From Cyclobacteriaceae bacterium (GTDB taxonomy: Bacteria; Bacteroidota; Bacteroidia; Cytophagales; Cyclobacteriaceae), in contig JAEUUF010000026.1 of assembly GCA_016787645.1 (NCBI GenBank), forward strand, positions 434,001 to 498,000: a DNA stretch of 64,000 nucleotides, written 5' to 3'. Below are positions 54,399 to 63,398 of this stretch, in pieces. Below the pieces are notes generated by a model. The model saw nothing but the letters and a program-made list of their open reading frames with translations, searched no databases and had not been told where the DNA came from. Position numbers and translations under genes: made by a program. Each line of letters opens with the position of its first letter. The stretch's first letter is position 1.

Positions 54399-55031
54399 TT
54401 ATTTTTGCTTCTGGAGATCTTTCACATAGCGTGCGATTCTCCACCGGTCTTCGGGACTTACTTGCGATCCATGCGCCCCCATCAGTCCCGCGCCATAGGT
54501 AATGACGTGGAAGATGTGCGCCTCCGACATGGCGAGGTAAGAATCTCCTTTGAGGTTGGCTACGCCGGGATACTTGTCAGACACCTTACCATCGGCCATT
54601 CCCTTTACCCCGTGACAATGCTTGCAGTATACTTCATACAATGCTTTCCCTTCCGTCACATACACCGGGTTTTCCTCCAAGGGGCTGGTCATGCCCTTTA
54701 TTACGATGTCAATGCTGTCCTTCGGCACATTCTTGCTCCGATAAGGGAGCCAACCGTACTTATTGCGCTTCACGGTATTAGGTGCCGGTTCGCGCATGTT
54801 CATGCGGTAAGGGTTGTATTTGTTTGAATTGAAATATTCACCGCGGCCATTGTCGAGTGCATTGGCCCAGGCGCCGGCCTGCTCGTCGGTAATCTGGCTG
54901 AGGGGCTCATAGGCCACGGAATGGTACATGTTCGGCGCATACTCGCGGCCTGGGTTATCCCCTCCGGCGCATCCCACGAGGGAAACTGCGGCGGCTACCA
55001 TCAATGTATTCTTCAGGTTCATCATTCTCAT
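54399..55031 (-). CDS. actE: ActE, monohaem cytochrome c lipoprotein of alternative complex III
   Basis: A 210-residue lipoprotein (lipobox in VSLVGCAGGDN) with one haem site, YCKHCHG, near residue 135, and a probable Met ligand further on (YLAMSEAHIF or GLMGAHG). It is the electron outlet of ACIII in known complexes. The start may be ATG 55031 or the nearby in-frame ATGs at 55025 and 55022 (M3/M4). It begins three bases after the actD stop. Its lipid anchor would sit in the inner membrane on the periplasmic side. Confidence 0.93.
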   Translation of the reverse strand: MRMMNLKNTLMVAAAVSLVGCAGGDNPGREYAPNMYHSVAYEPLSQITDEQAGAWANALDNGRGEYFNSNKYNPYRMNMREPAPNTVKRNKYGWLPYRSKNVPKDSIDIVIKGMTSPLEENPVYVTEGKALYEVYCKHCHGVKGMADGKVSDKYPGVANLKGDSYLAMSEAHIFHVITYGAGLMGAHGSQVSPEDRWRIARYVKDLQKQK

Positions 55032-55034
55032 GGA

Positions 55035-55559
55035 CTAAAAGCTTTTTTCGTTCACTTCCGAGGCACCGTTGCTTTTCAGTATCTGGCGAATCTCTTCTTT
55101 AGAAATCTTGTTGGCACCCAAATCAATAGCCATCACGTGCTTGTCATCCGTGCTGCGATTATCATACATCCGGGGCCACTTGTAAGGTTTCATGTCGCTC
55201 ACCACCAGGAAAGTTCCTGCCATTCCAAACGCGGAAAGCAAGACGGTGAATTCGAATGTCACGGGAATAAAAGGCGGTATCGAAAAGAAGTTCTTCCCAC
55301 CGATGATCATCGGCCAGTCAAATCCCAGCATCCAGATTTGGGTAGACAAGGCCGTGATGGTGCCCGTCATTCCAAAAAGGAAAGCCGCAATGGGAAGTCG
55401 TGTGCGGCGATAGCCGAGTGCCTCATCCAGGCCATGCACGGGGAACGGGCTGTAGACCTCCTTGATTTTCACTCCCTTGTCGCGGATATTTTCCACCGCG
55501 TGGAGCAGGACGTCCTCGTCGTCAAAAATGCCTACCAGATAGTTTTCTTTCGATGCCAT
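55035..55559 (-). CDS. actD: ActD, alternative complex III subunit (DUF3341)
   Basis: A 174-residue protein with two membrane helices (LPIAAFLFGMTGTITALSTQ and FEFTVLLSAFGMAGTFLVV). The N-terminal soluble part (YLVGIFDDEDVLLHAVENIRDKGVKI) is the typical DUF3341 opening, and the PVHGLDEALG segment follows. It is a structural subunit of ACIII. It lies 11 bases after actC. Confidence 0.93.
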   Translation of the reverse strand: MASKENYLVGIFDDEDVLLHAVENIRDKGVKIKEVYSPFPVHGLDEALGYRRTRLPIAAFLFGMTGTITALSTQIWMLGFDWPMIIGGKNFFSIPPFIPVTFEFTVLLSAFGMAGTFLVVSDMKPYKWPRMYDNRSTDDKHVMAIDLGANKISKEEIRQILKSNGASEVNEKSF

Positions 55560-55570
55560 TACATTCGCTA

Positions 55571-56956
55571 TTAATGTGCCGATGAATTCTTTTTCTCAGA
55601 AGTACTCTTAATAATGCTCTTCACTTCTGCCATGTTGATGACCGGGAAGAACTTCGCAAAGAGGAAGAACGCGGTGAAGAAAATCCCGAAGGTGAAGAGG
55701 TACTGACCGATGTCGTACATGGTCGGGTGGAACATCGTCCAGCTCGACGGAACGTAATCGCGGTGCAGGGAAGTCACAATGATCACAAAGCGTTCAAACC
55801 ACATCCCTATGTTCACGATGATGGAGAGCACAAATGTGGCCACGAGGTTGGTGCGGATCTTCTTGATCCAGAACAACTGGGGTGAAATCACGTTGCACGT
55901 CATCATGGATGCATACGCCCACCAATATGGCCCCATCACGCGGTTGTAAAAGGCGTAGCTTTCTGCCGGCACCTGGCCGTACCAGGCGATGAACAACTCT
56001 GTGATGTAGGCGACACCAACGATAGAGCCCGTTACGATGATGATGATGTTCATCAACTCCACGTGGTAGATCGTGATGTAGTCTTCCAGTTTAAATACTT
56101 TGCGTGTTACCAGCAGCAATGTCAATACCATGGCGAAGCCGGAGAAGATAGCACCCGCAACGAAGTAAGGCGGGAAGATCGTGGTGTGCCATCCGGGGAT
56201 CACTGATGTGGCAAAGTCCATGGATACGATGGTGTGAACAGAGAGCACGAGCGGCGTAGAAAGTCCAGCCAGGATGAGGGCTACCGATTCGTAGCGCATC
56301 CAGGTTTTGGCGGCACCGTCCCAGCCGAAGCTGAGGGCGTTGTACACCCTGGCGCGGGTCATGTGGCCCATGCGAACAGCGCGGTCGCGAATGACGGCGA
56401 AGTCAGGGATGAGGCCCATGTACCAGAACAACAGGGATACTGAGAAGTAGGTTGAGATCGCGAACACGTCCCAGAGGAGTGGCGAGTTGAAATTCACCCA
56501 AAGCGATCCAAATGCGTTAGGTAGCGGAAGTGCCCAATAGAAACCGAGCCAGAGGCGGCCCATGTGAAACGCCGGAAAGCTGAGGGCACATATCACCGCG
56601 AAGATGGTCATAGCTTCGGCCGCGCGGTTGATACTCATACGCCAACGCTGGCGGAACAGGAGGAGGATGGCTGAAATCAGGGTTCCGGCGTGACCAATAC
56701 CGACCCACCAAACGAAGTTGGTGATGTCCCATGCCCAGCCGACCGTTTTGTTCAGTCCCCACATCCCGATGCCATGCCACAGCATCATCCAACAACAGTA
56801 TCCACCGTAAATCAGGAGTACCAGGGAAGTGCCAAAGGCCATCCACCACAGGCGAGACGGTTTGTTTTCAACCTGGCAGCTGATATCCTGTGATACGTCG
56901 GCTACGGTCTTGCCACCCGTTACCAGGGATTCTCTAAGAGCTGATGATGCTTGCAT
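55571..56956 (-). CDS. actC: ActC, quinol-binding NrfD-like subunit of alternative complex III
   Basis: A 461-residue membrane protein of the NrfD/PsrC family with about ten helices. Family segments include TNFVWWVGIGHAGTLISAILLL, which carries the conserved His near the quinol site, FPAFHMGRLWLGFYW, and VSMDFATSVIPGWHTTIFPPYFV. It likely holds the menaquinol site and part of a proton path. It lies 36 bases after actB. Confidence 0.95.
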   Translation of the reverse strand: MQASSALRESLVTGGKTVADVSQDISCQVENKPSRLWWMAFGTSLVLLIYGGYCCWMMLWHGIGMWGLNKTVGWAWDITNFVWWVGIGHAGTLISAILLLFRQRWRMSINRAAEAMTIFAVICALSFPAFHMGRLWLGFYWALPLPNAFGSLWVNFNSPLLWDVFAISTYFSVSLLFWYMGLIPDFAVIRDRAVRMGHMTRARVYNALSFGWDGAAKTWMRYESVALILAGLSTPLVLSVHTIVSMDFATSVIPGWHTTIFPPYFVAGAIFSGFAMVLTLLLVTRKVFKLEDYITIYHVELMNIIIIVTGSIVGVAYITELFIAWYGQVPAESYAFYNRVMGPYWWAYASMMTCNVISPQLFWIKKIRTNLVATFVLSIIVNIGMWFERFVIIVTSLHRDYVPSSWTMFHPTMYDIGQYLFTFGIFFTAFFLFAKFFPVINMAEVKSIIKSTSEKKNSSAH

Positions 56957-56992
56957 AACGTATGTTCTCGATTTCTTGCTGTCTATTAATTA

Positions 56993-59900
56993 CTATGCCT
57001 CTCCCTTTGCTTCTTCCTTGTTTCGGATCTTCGTGAGGTAGAAGATGTTCGGCTTCACGCCGATTTCTTCCAATACACGGTAAGCGCGCGGGTTGCCAAT
57101 CTTCTTGTCGATACCATACGGGCGCTTCGGATCCTTCTCGATCTTCAGGAGTTTGGTGATCGCGCTGTTCTCGTCATTCATATCACCAAAGAGAATCGCA
57201 CCAGTCATACACGAGGCCTGGCAAGCGGTGATCACTTCACCATCCTTCATCGGTCTGCGTTCCTTCTTGGCGTTGAGTTTACCGGTCTGAATGCGTTGTA
57301 CGCAGAAGGAGCACTTCTCCATAACTCCACGTGAACGAACGGTTACTTCAGGATTCAGCACCATGCGACCGAGGTCAGTATTCATGGCCGGGTTGGACTG
57401 GTAGAACTGCTGGTTATCGTGATACTTGAACCAGTTGAAGCGACGAACTTTGTAAGGGCAGTTATTCGCACAATAGCGTGTACCGATGCAACGGTTATAC
57501 GTCATCTGGTTTAAACCTTCAGTGCTGTGCGTTGTGGCGGCAACCGGGCAAACCGTTTCGCAAGGTGCGTTATTGCAATGCTGGCAGAGCATCGGCTGGA
57601 ACACCACCTCCGGGTTTTCAGAAGCCTTCTCCATCGCCTCGTAGTCGCCGTGCTTGCCATCGCTGCTGTAGTAGCGGTCGATCCGCATCCAATGCATCTC
57701 ACGGCGGCGGATTACTTCATCCTTGCCCACGATGGCCACGTTGTTTTCAACGTTACAGGCAACGATACATGCGCCGCAACCCGTACACGAGTTGAGGTCG
57801 ATGGCCATGCCCCAATGATGATCCTTATAGTCGTGACCTTTCCAAAGACTGAGGGTGGAAGGATCCACTTTCTCATCCCACTTGGTAATCTTCGGAAACT
57901 CGCGACCAGCGGCAGGGTTCTTTTTGAACTCGCTGAGCACCGACTCCTGGATGACGCTTTCCCGGCCCATATACGTCTGATGCGTCTGGGTTTGCGCCAA
58001 CTGGAATGGTGTTTCTGTTTTTACCAGGGAGACTCCTTCAAATGTTGAAAGCCCGATTGAGCCATCGCTGAACGTAAGGAACGGATAAGCGTTGATACCG
58101 AGGTTCTCAGCCACCTTACCCACCTTTGTTCTTCCATAGCCAAGTGCGATACCAATTGTTCCGGGCATTTGGCCAGGTTGGATAAGCACAGGCACATTCA
58201 TGGTCTTGCCGCCCACGGTCAGGGCTCCATAATGCGTGTTGCTCTCACCATCATTGGTGAAGCCAGCGGCAGCCGCGTCGCGTTGTGAAATCGTAATCGG
58301 GTGATCCCACACTACTTTGGTAATGGGATCCGGGAGTTCTTGCAAGAGCGGGTTGTTGGCCTGCGATCCATTGCCAACACCGCAGCTCTCATATACAACA
58401 AGTTCAAAACCTTTGTTATCCGCTTTGTACCGGGCAGCTACAGCTGATGCGGCTGCGGCTACATCACCAGCGAAGCTCATGGAAGTGCCGTCGGCAACAC
58501 CGGGTTCAAGCACGCCGTCGTAGAGGCACTTGTCCCACCACGACTGAAAATCCATGGTTCCTCCGCTCTTGGCGTAGAACCAATTCTTCCAATTCTCCTT
58601 TACATAATTGAAGTAGTCGACATTCGTTTCTCCAGCCCACACCATAAAGCTTTCCTGGGCTTGCCGGGACTTGAAAATCGGCGTGATGGCCGGCTGGGAT
58701 AGACTGTAGAAGTTTTTCTTCGGCTCCGCATCATTCCATGACTCCAGATAATGATGATCCGGAGCCTTGTAGGTTACGGCAGAACCGGTTTCATCTTCGG
58801 TATAGTTGGTTGCTACGGATAGCGTCATATTCTTGACTGCGGCGGCAATCTTTTCACCCATCGGGTGATCGTAGACCGGGTTGCAGTTGTAGAAAATGAC
58901 CCCATCAATCTTACCACCTTCGGCATCACTGACAAAGCTGGACATAGCCTCGTCGTTGCCTTTGCGATAGTTCACGGGCATGTTGGGCAGGATGGTAGAG
59001 CCATAGTTGCCGAGCATGTCGTTAATACCATTAATCAGTATTTGAACTGATTTGTTGTTGGAGCGGGAAACTACGAGTGAATTTCCGCGGTTTGCCCAGA
59101 GGTCTTCCGCTGCCTTGTCCAGGTTGGCAACGCCTTCCAGTCCACCGCTGACCATTCCTTTGCCAGCTTTCGCCGCGATAAGGTTGTACAATTGAGCCAC
59201 TGCCAATCCACTCTGAGAGGGACGCACCGGCGTACGGTAGTCGGCGTTGGCGCCGGTGAGACTGAGGTTCGCTTCGAACTGATAATGGCGTGACATCTCA
59301 CGGTGATCCTCGTCGAGGTGGCGCGTTGCCGCATATTGGCGGGCAAATTCTATTGGAGAAAGCCATGTGCCCAGGAAATCGGCGCCGAAGCTGACAATCA
59401 CGTTGGCTTTGCTGAAGTCGTACGAAGGGATGAAAGCTGTCCCGAAGGATGCTTCATTCGCTTTCATCATTCCATAATAAGATACCTGGTCGTACTGAAC
59501 ATGCTGTGCGGTCGGGTACTTGGCTTTAAATTTCTCAATCACCGCGAGCGTGCTGGGGCTGAGAATCGTATTGCTGACGATCCTGATCTGACCTCCTTTG
59601 GCAGCGATCTCTCCGAGTTTGGCGATTACTTCCTTGTCAAGGGTTTCCCACGACTCCGATTTGTCGCCGATGCGAACGCCACGAAGGCGGTAGTTATCGT
59701 ACAGGGAGAGTACGGATGCCTCCACGGGCACGCTGGTCCCTCCTTTTGAAACACTCGACAGCGAATTGCCTTCGATCTTGATCGGGCGCCCCTCGCGAGT
59801 CTTCACAACGATGCTGCAATAATCCCCTCCATTAATATAGGTGGAGGCATAATAGTTGGGAATGCCCGGATCCACGTCAACGGGTTTGTTGACATACGGG

Positions 59901-60106
59901 ATGGCCTTGCGGATGGGAGTCTCGCAGGCAGCCAGTGAAACGGCGGCCACGCTGAAGCCCATCATCTTGAGGAAATCTCTACGGGAGTGACCGGGATCCT
60001 CCTCTGCACCAAGGTTGACAAATTCCTTGTCGGCATTCTTGATGTAGGCCGGATCGTTCTTGAGTTGCTCCAGTCCCTTCCAGTATGTCTTTTTCGTAGT
60101 ACCCAT
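56993..60106 (-). CDS. actB: ActB, iron-sulfur subunit of alternative complex III
   Basis: A 1037-residue protein that fuses a molybdopterin-oxidoreductase-like part with a ferredoxin-like part. A Tat-type signal with a lipobox is visible (SRRDFLKMMGFS...LAACE), so it is exported folded and probably lipid-anchored. Four cysteine clusters lie in the last third: CTGCGACIVACNVEN, CQHCNNAPCETVCPVAA, CIGTRYCANNCPYKVRRFNW and CSFCVQRI...CQASC, consistent with three [4Fe-4S] and one [3Fe-4S] centre as in known ACIII. The molybdopterin-like half has no obvious Mo ligand, as is normal for ActB. It follows actA after a 71-base gap with a hairpin. Confidence 0.95.
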   Translation of the reverse strand: MGTTKKTYWKGLEQLKNDPAYIKNADKEFVNLGAEEDPGHSRRDFLKMMGFSVAAVSLAACETPIRKAIPYVNKPVDVDPGIPNYYASTYINGGDYCSIVVKTREGRPIKIEGNSLSSVSKGGTSVPVEASVLSLYDNYRLRGVRIGDKSESWETLDKEVIAKLGEIAAKGGQIRIVSNTILSPSTLAVIEKFKAKYPTAQHVQYDQVSYYGMMKANEASFGTAFIPSYDFSKANVIVSFGADFLGTWLSPIEFARQYAATRHLDEDHREMSRHYQFEANLSLTGANADYRTPVRPSQSGLAVAQLYNLIAAKAGKGMVSGGLEGVANLDKAAEDLWANRGNSLVVSRSNNKSVQILINGINDMLGNYGSTILPNMPVNYRKGNDEAMSSFVSDAEGGKIDGVIFYNCNPVYDHPMGEKIAAAVKNMTLSVATNYTEDETGSAVTYKAPDHHYLESWNDAEPKKNFYSLSQPAITPIFKSRQAQESFMVWAGETNVDYFNYVKENWKNWFYAKSGGTMDFQSWWDKCLYDGVLEPGVADGTSMSFAGDVAAAASAVAARYKADNKGFELVVYESCGVGNGSQANNPLLQELPDPITKVVWDHPITISQRDAAAAGFTNDGESNTHYGALTVGGKTMNVPVLIQPGQMPGTIGIALGYGRTKVGKVAENLGINAYPFLTFSDGSIGLSTFEGVSLVKTETPFQLAQTQTHQTYMGRESVIQESVLSEFKKNPAAGREFPKITKWDEKVDPSTLSLWKGHDYKDHHWGMAIDLNSCTGCGACIVACNVENNVAIVGKDEVIRRREMHWMRIDRYYSSDGKHGDYEAMEKASENPEVVFQPMLCQHCNNAPCETVCPVAATTHSTEGLNQMTYNRCIGTRYCANNCPYKVRRFNWFKYHDNQQFYQSNPAMNTDLGRMVLNPEVTVRSRGVMEKCSFCVQRIQTGKLNAKKERRPMKDGEVITACQASCMTGAILFGDMNDENSAITKLLKIEKDPKRPYGIDKKIGNPRAYRVLEEIGVKPNIFYLTKIRNKEEAKGEA

Positions 60107-60157
60107 AGGTGGTCGTTCCTTATTTATCCGTGTATTCGTGAAAAATCAAAAATCAAG

Positions 60158-60179
60158 AAGCATCAATCCTTCGATGCTT
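60158..60179 (-). other. Hairpin overlapping the actA stop codon
   Basis: AAGCATC and GATGCTT pair perfectly across an eight-base loop; on the - strand the stem is followed by CTTGATTTTTGATTTTT. It lies at the actA stop and before actB. The T tract is interrupted, so it could be a partial terminator or an mRNA-processing or stability element that sets different levels of ActA and the rest. Confidence 0.4.
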
Positions 60180-61440
60180 AGTAGTGGCATTTTGCACATT
60201 CCAGGCCGCCGATATCCTCTACTTTCATGGCCTTCTTACTATTGTGCAGTTCTACCAACTTATCGTAGTAGGCATTTCCCTTGGTGTTGACATCCGTTTT
60301 GCGGTGGCAATCGATACACCAGCCCATTGTCAGCAGTGAGTACTGCTTTACCACATCCATTTGTTCGACAGGGCCGTGACAGGTTTGGCAAGTCACTCCG
60401 GCTACGTTCACGTGTTGAGAGTGGTTGAAATATGCCAGATCAGGGAGGTTATGGATCCGCACCCATTCGATCGGCTTGGTTACGCCACTATATAATTGAG
60501 TATCGGGGTCAAAACCGACTGCCGCATAGATCTTGGCAATTTCACCTGTGCCGGTCGTTGTCCCCTGCTTGATCTGTGTATGGCAGTTCATACAGATATT
60601 GGGCGAAGGGATATTGGCCTGCTTGCCCTTCATGGCACCGGTATGACAGTACTTACATTCAATTTCGTACTGGCCAGCGTGAATCTTGTGCGAAAAGGCG
60701 ATGGGCTGCTTGGGCTGGTATTCCTTTTGAACGCCAATCGAGTAGAGTCCATCGATCACACTTTTGAAGGCAACCACACCCACGATGAAAATCACCAGGA
60801 AGGTGAATCCAGGGCTGCGGCTTACACTGCCTATTGTGATCGGTGAGTTGACCACTTCCGCTTCTTCGGAGGACAACTCGCGCTGGTTCAGGAACTTGCG
60901 AAGGGCATTAACGATCAGGGCCAGGATGATCACCAGCAGGATGAGGATGATCACCATACCTATTAATATAGTGTCGAGGTAGGTCGAGGGTACCGACGAG
61001 CCTCCGCCTGCAGCAGCGCCTGCCACGGGGGCCGGGGCCGCCTCCACTTTAGAGGCCTCGGCATTGATATAGGCCAGGATGCTCAGAATCTGCTCGTCCT
61101 TGTAGTTGGAGAAAGCCGTCATCTGGCTCTTGTTGTACTCCGTGTAGATCTTATTGGCATACTCATCACCACTGGCAATGACTTTGGCGGGGTTTCTGAC
61201 CCAGTCAAAGATCCACTTGACGGAAGGAACCCGGGTTTCCACCCCTGCCAGGGCGGGACCCACCAGTTTCTGCTTCACCCGGTGGCAGGTTTTACAGTTA
61301 CCGTTAAAAAGTGCCTCTCCCGCGCTGATGACCGCCGGATCCGTAGGGATATCCTGGGCCTGAAGTGAAAATGAAGAGAAGAGAACGATTAGAGCGGGTA
61401 CAACACGAGTAAAGAAACGAGAGATAGAGCGCTTCATCAT
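60178..61440 (-). CDS. actA: ActA, multihaem cytochrome c of alternative complex III (six CxxCH)
   Basis: About 420 residues from ATG 61440. The frame continues to 61476, but a consensus promoter box overlaps 61476-61483, so the shorter start is better. A signal peptide (RFFTRVVPALIVLFSSFSLQAQ) is followed by a class I cytochrome c domain with NCKTCH and a Met ligand in SQMTAF. Two membrane helices come next (~160-190 and ~220-240), then five haem sites: ECKYCH, CMNCH, CQTCH, CIDCH and CAKCH. The five C-terminal sites are the normal ActA set; the N-terminal one is extra relative to the pentahaem description of the family. ActA transfers electrons from ActB toward the oxidase. Confidence 0.92.
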   Translation of the reverse strand: MMKRSISRFFTRVVPALIVLFSSFSLQAQDIPTDPAVISAGEALFNGNCKTCHRVKQKLVGPALAGVETRVPSVKWIFDWVRNPAKVIASGDEYANKIYTEYNKSQMTAFSNYKDEQILSILAYINAEASKVEAAPAPVAGAAAGGGSSVPSTYLDTILIGMVIILILLVIILALIVNALRKFLNQRELSSEEAEVVNSPITIGSVSRSPGFTFLVIFIVGVVAFKSVIDGLYSIGVQKEYQPKQPIAFSHKIHAGQYEIECKYCHTGAMKGKQANIPSPNICMNCHTQIKQGTTTGTGEIAKIYAAVGFDPDTQLYSGVTKPIEWVRIHNLPDLAYFNHSQHVNVAGVTCQTCHGPVEQMDVVKQYSLLTMGWCIDCHRKTDVNTKGNAYYDKLVELHNSKKAMKVEDIGGLECAKCHY

Positions 61441-61659
61441 GTGGTTTAGGATTCCGCTTATTATGCGGAGAAGCACAAATCTAAGGGCCTATGTCAACTT
61501 TTCAAACTTATTTTTTGGCCCGGGAACTAATGTTTAACGCTCAAAAAATCAGTGATTAACTTACGGTTCACGGGGGTACGGGCGCACTCGGTTTGTGCCC
61601 CCCTCTCGCCTTATTTTGAATGAATTAAAACAGAACACCCCAGCTCAAACCCTCTCATT
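61441..61659. other. Divergent intergenic region between actA and the 190-residue gene
   Basis: A 219-base gap, the largest in the window. On the - strand it holds the act promoter (listed separately). On the + strand, TTTG at 61592-61595 followed by TATTTTG at 61612-61618 is a weak promoter candidate for the 190-residue gene (one base short of the consensus box and closely spaced). No RNA gene or ORF of note was seen. Confidence 0.5.
61476..61506 (-). promoter_or_regulatory. Bacteroidota-type promoter of the act-cta operon
   Basis: On the - strand, TTTG (complement of CAAA at 61503-61506) is followed by exactly 19 bases and TAGATTTG (complement of 61476-61483), a full match to TTTG-N19-TAnnTTTG. 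Transcription would start near 61470, about 30 bases before the chosen actA start. This fixes the start of a transcript of about 15 kb through to the terminator at 46196-46232. Confidence 0.78.
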
Positions 61660-62232
61660 ATGAGCCCATTTGAGTTCGTCACCGTGCTGATCTCCATCAT
61701 CCTGGGCCTGGGTATCACTCAGATCATGTCAGGAATTGCAGACCTCATTCACCAGTGGGGCAAGGTGAAACTCTACTGGCCGCACCTGCTTTGGGTCGCC
61801 CTGGTTTTTATTCTTCACATTCAGGAATGGTGGCTCCTCTACCAACTCAAGGGCATTTTGGTCTGGAAACTTCCGATGTTTCTCTTCCAAGTCCTCTATC
61901 CGATCAACCTTTTCATCCTCGCGCGCATTCTCTTCCCGATGAGCGGCGAGGAAAATGGCACTGACATGAAGATGTACTACCTGGCCAATTACCGGAAGTT
62001 CTTTGTCATGGTCATGATCCTCTCGGTACTCTCGGCGCTGGAAAACATTTTTGTTCATGACCTTGGGCCAGAAGGTTGGATGGTGAATGCCGGAATCTGT
62101 TTGTTACTTGGGGTGATTACCATTCGGTCTACCATCCCGGAGATCTTCCATAAAGCGCTGGCCATCCTGATGCTGGCCATCATGATTGCCGGCATTCTCT
62201 ATAATATTAATGAGTGGCTGATAACTTCCTGA
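61660..62232 (+). CDS. Six-helix membrane protein of unknown function
   Basis: A 190-residue protein with about six membrane helices: VLISIILGLGITQIMSGIADL, HLLWVALVFILHIQEWWLLY, FLFQVLYPINLFILARILF, FVMVMILSVLSALENIFV, and two more near the C-terminus. The segment ILGLGITQIMSG followed by an HIQEWW helix recurs in a family of small bacterial membrane proteins I recognise but cannot name. It starts divergently from actA and ends three bases before the flavoprotein gene. Function unknown. Confidence 0.68.
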   Translation: MSPFEFVTVLISIILGLGITQIMSGIADLIHQWGKVKLYWPHLLWVALVFILHIQEWWLLYQLKGILVWKLPMFLFQVLYPINLFILARILFPMSGEENGTDMKMYYLANYRKFFVMVMILSVLSALENIFVHDLGPEGWMVNAGICLLLGVITIRSTIPEIFHKALAILMLAIMIAGILYNINEWLITS

Positions 62233-62235
62233 TAC

Positions 62236-63393
62236 ATGGCTGCCAATACCTTTGCTCCTCCGACCACGTTTCTTAGGCCCAATCTTCCCCGGTTGTCCCG
62301 CTCAGCCCATGTAGTAGTTGTGGGCGCTGGTGTATTTGGCGGGTGGACAGCGCTCAGCCTGCTTCGTGCGGGTATGGAAGTCACCATGGTAGATGCGTGG
62401 GGTGCGGGGAATTCACGTTCAAGTTCCGGTGATGAGACTCGGGTGATCCGTTCGACGTACGGGGCCAACCGTTTCTACTTCGACATGAACGTTAGGGCCC
62501 TCGAACTCTGGAAGGAGAACGAAACGAGATGGAACAAGAAACTCTTCCATAACGTGGGTGTACTTTGGCTATGTTATGAAGACAAAACTCCGCTGGTTGA
62601 CGACTCGATCCCCTTCGCGGATGCGCATGGAATGAGCTACCAGTACCTGGAATTAAGCACATTGAAAAAGCGCTTCCCCCAGGTAAACACAGAGGACCTC
62701 CACCACGGCTGGCTGGATCCCTATGGTGGATACTTGAAAGCCCGTGAAAGTTGCCAGGCAGTAGGTGAAGCGTTTGTTCGGGAAGGAGGAAAATTTGTCC
62801 AGGCATCGGCGACCCCTGGAGAAATCAAGTCAGGGAGATTATCCGGTCTCTCGCTCAGCAATAGTGGGTCTCTTCAAGCGGATGCTTATTTGTTTGCTTG
62901 TGGCAGTTGGATGGGACAGTTATTTCCTGAAGTTCTTGGCAACGTAATTACGTGCACAAAGCAGGAAGCCTATTATTTTGGAGTTCCCCGCCAGGACAGC
63001 CATGCCTATGACACATTGCCTGCCTGGGTGGATGTAGACGGTGATGACTTTTATTATGGTATACCCGGCAATGCCAGCCGTGGTTTCAAGATTGGTGTGG
63101 ACCGAAGAGGGGAAGCGTTTGATCCTACCCATGGTGACCGTGTCTCCAATCCGGATGTGCTGGCGCGCGCCAGGAAGTTCATCGGCCATCGGTTCCCCGG
63201 TCTGAAAAATGCGCCCTTGGTGGAAAGCCGGGTATGCCCCTATGAAAATTCACCCGACGGGAATTTTATCTTCGACAAACATCCGGAAGCTGAGAATGTG
63301 ATCTTTCTTGGCGGAGGTTCAGGTCATGGCTTTAAGCATGGACCGGCCTTGGGGGAATGGGTCGCTTCCCAATTAGTTGAACTCAAAGCGTAA
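62236..63393 (+). CDS. Sarcosine-oxidase-like FAD-dependent oxidoreductase
   Basis: A 385-residue flavoprotein of the DAO family. The FAD motif is HVVVVGAGVFGGWTALSLL, followed by the sarcosine-oxidase-type segment SRSSSGDETRVIRSTYG. The C-terminal segment VCPYENSPDGNFIFDKHP and LGGGSGHGFKHGPALGEWV also match monomeric sarcosine oxidases, where the Cys of this segment binds FAD covalently; the Cys is present here. The substrate is probably an N-methyl or secondary amino acid, not fixed by sequence. It is cotranscribed at three bases' distance with the small membrane protein, and converges on the TPR gene with a five-base gap. Confidence 0.85.
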   Translation: MAANTFAPPTTFLRPNLPRLSRSAHVVVVGAGVFGGWTALSLLRAGMEVTMVDAWGAGNSRSSSGDETRVIRSTYGANRFYFDMNVRALELWKENETRWNKKLFHNVGVLWLCYEDKTPLVDDSIPFADAHGMSYQYLELSTLKKRFPQVNTEDLHHGWLDPYGGYLKARESCQAVGEAFVREGGKFVQASATPGEIKSGRLSGLSLSNSGSLQADAYLFACGSWMGQLFPEVLGNVITCTKQEAYYFGVPRQDSHAYDTLPAWVDVDGDDFYYGIPGNASRGFKIGVDRRGEAFDPTHGDRVSNPDVLARARKFIGHRFPGLKNAPLVESRVCPYENSPDGNFIFDKHPEAENVIFLGGGSGHGFKHGPALGEWVASQLVELKA

Positions 63394-63398
63394 GTCCT

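Noticed and set aside
56993-60106. ActB as an active molybdenum oxidoreductase
   Set aside because: The molybdopterin-like half has no Mo ligand or pterin-binding motif that I can see, which is the rule for ActB in alternative complex III.
61592-61618. TTTG...TATTTTG as promoter for the 190-residue gene
   Set aside because: The second box is one base short of TAnnTTTG and the spacing is only 16; noted only in the intergenic entry.
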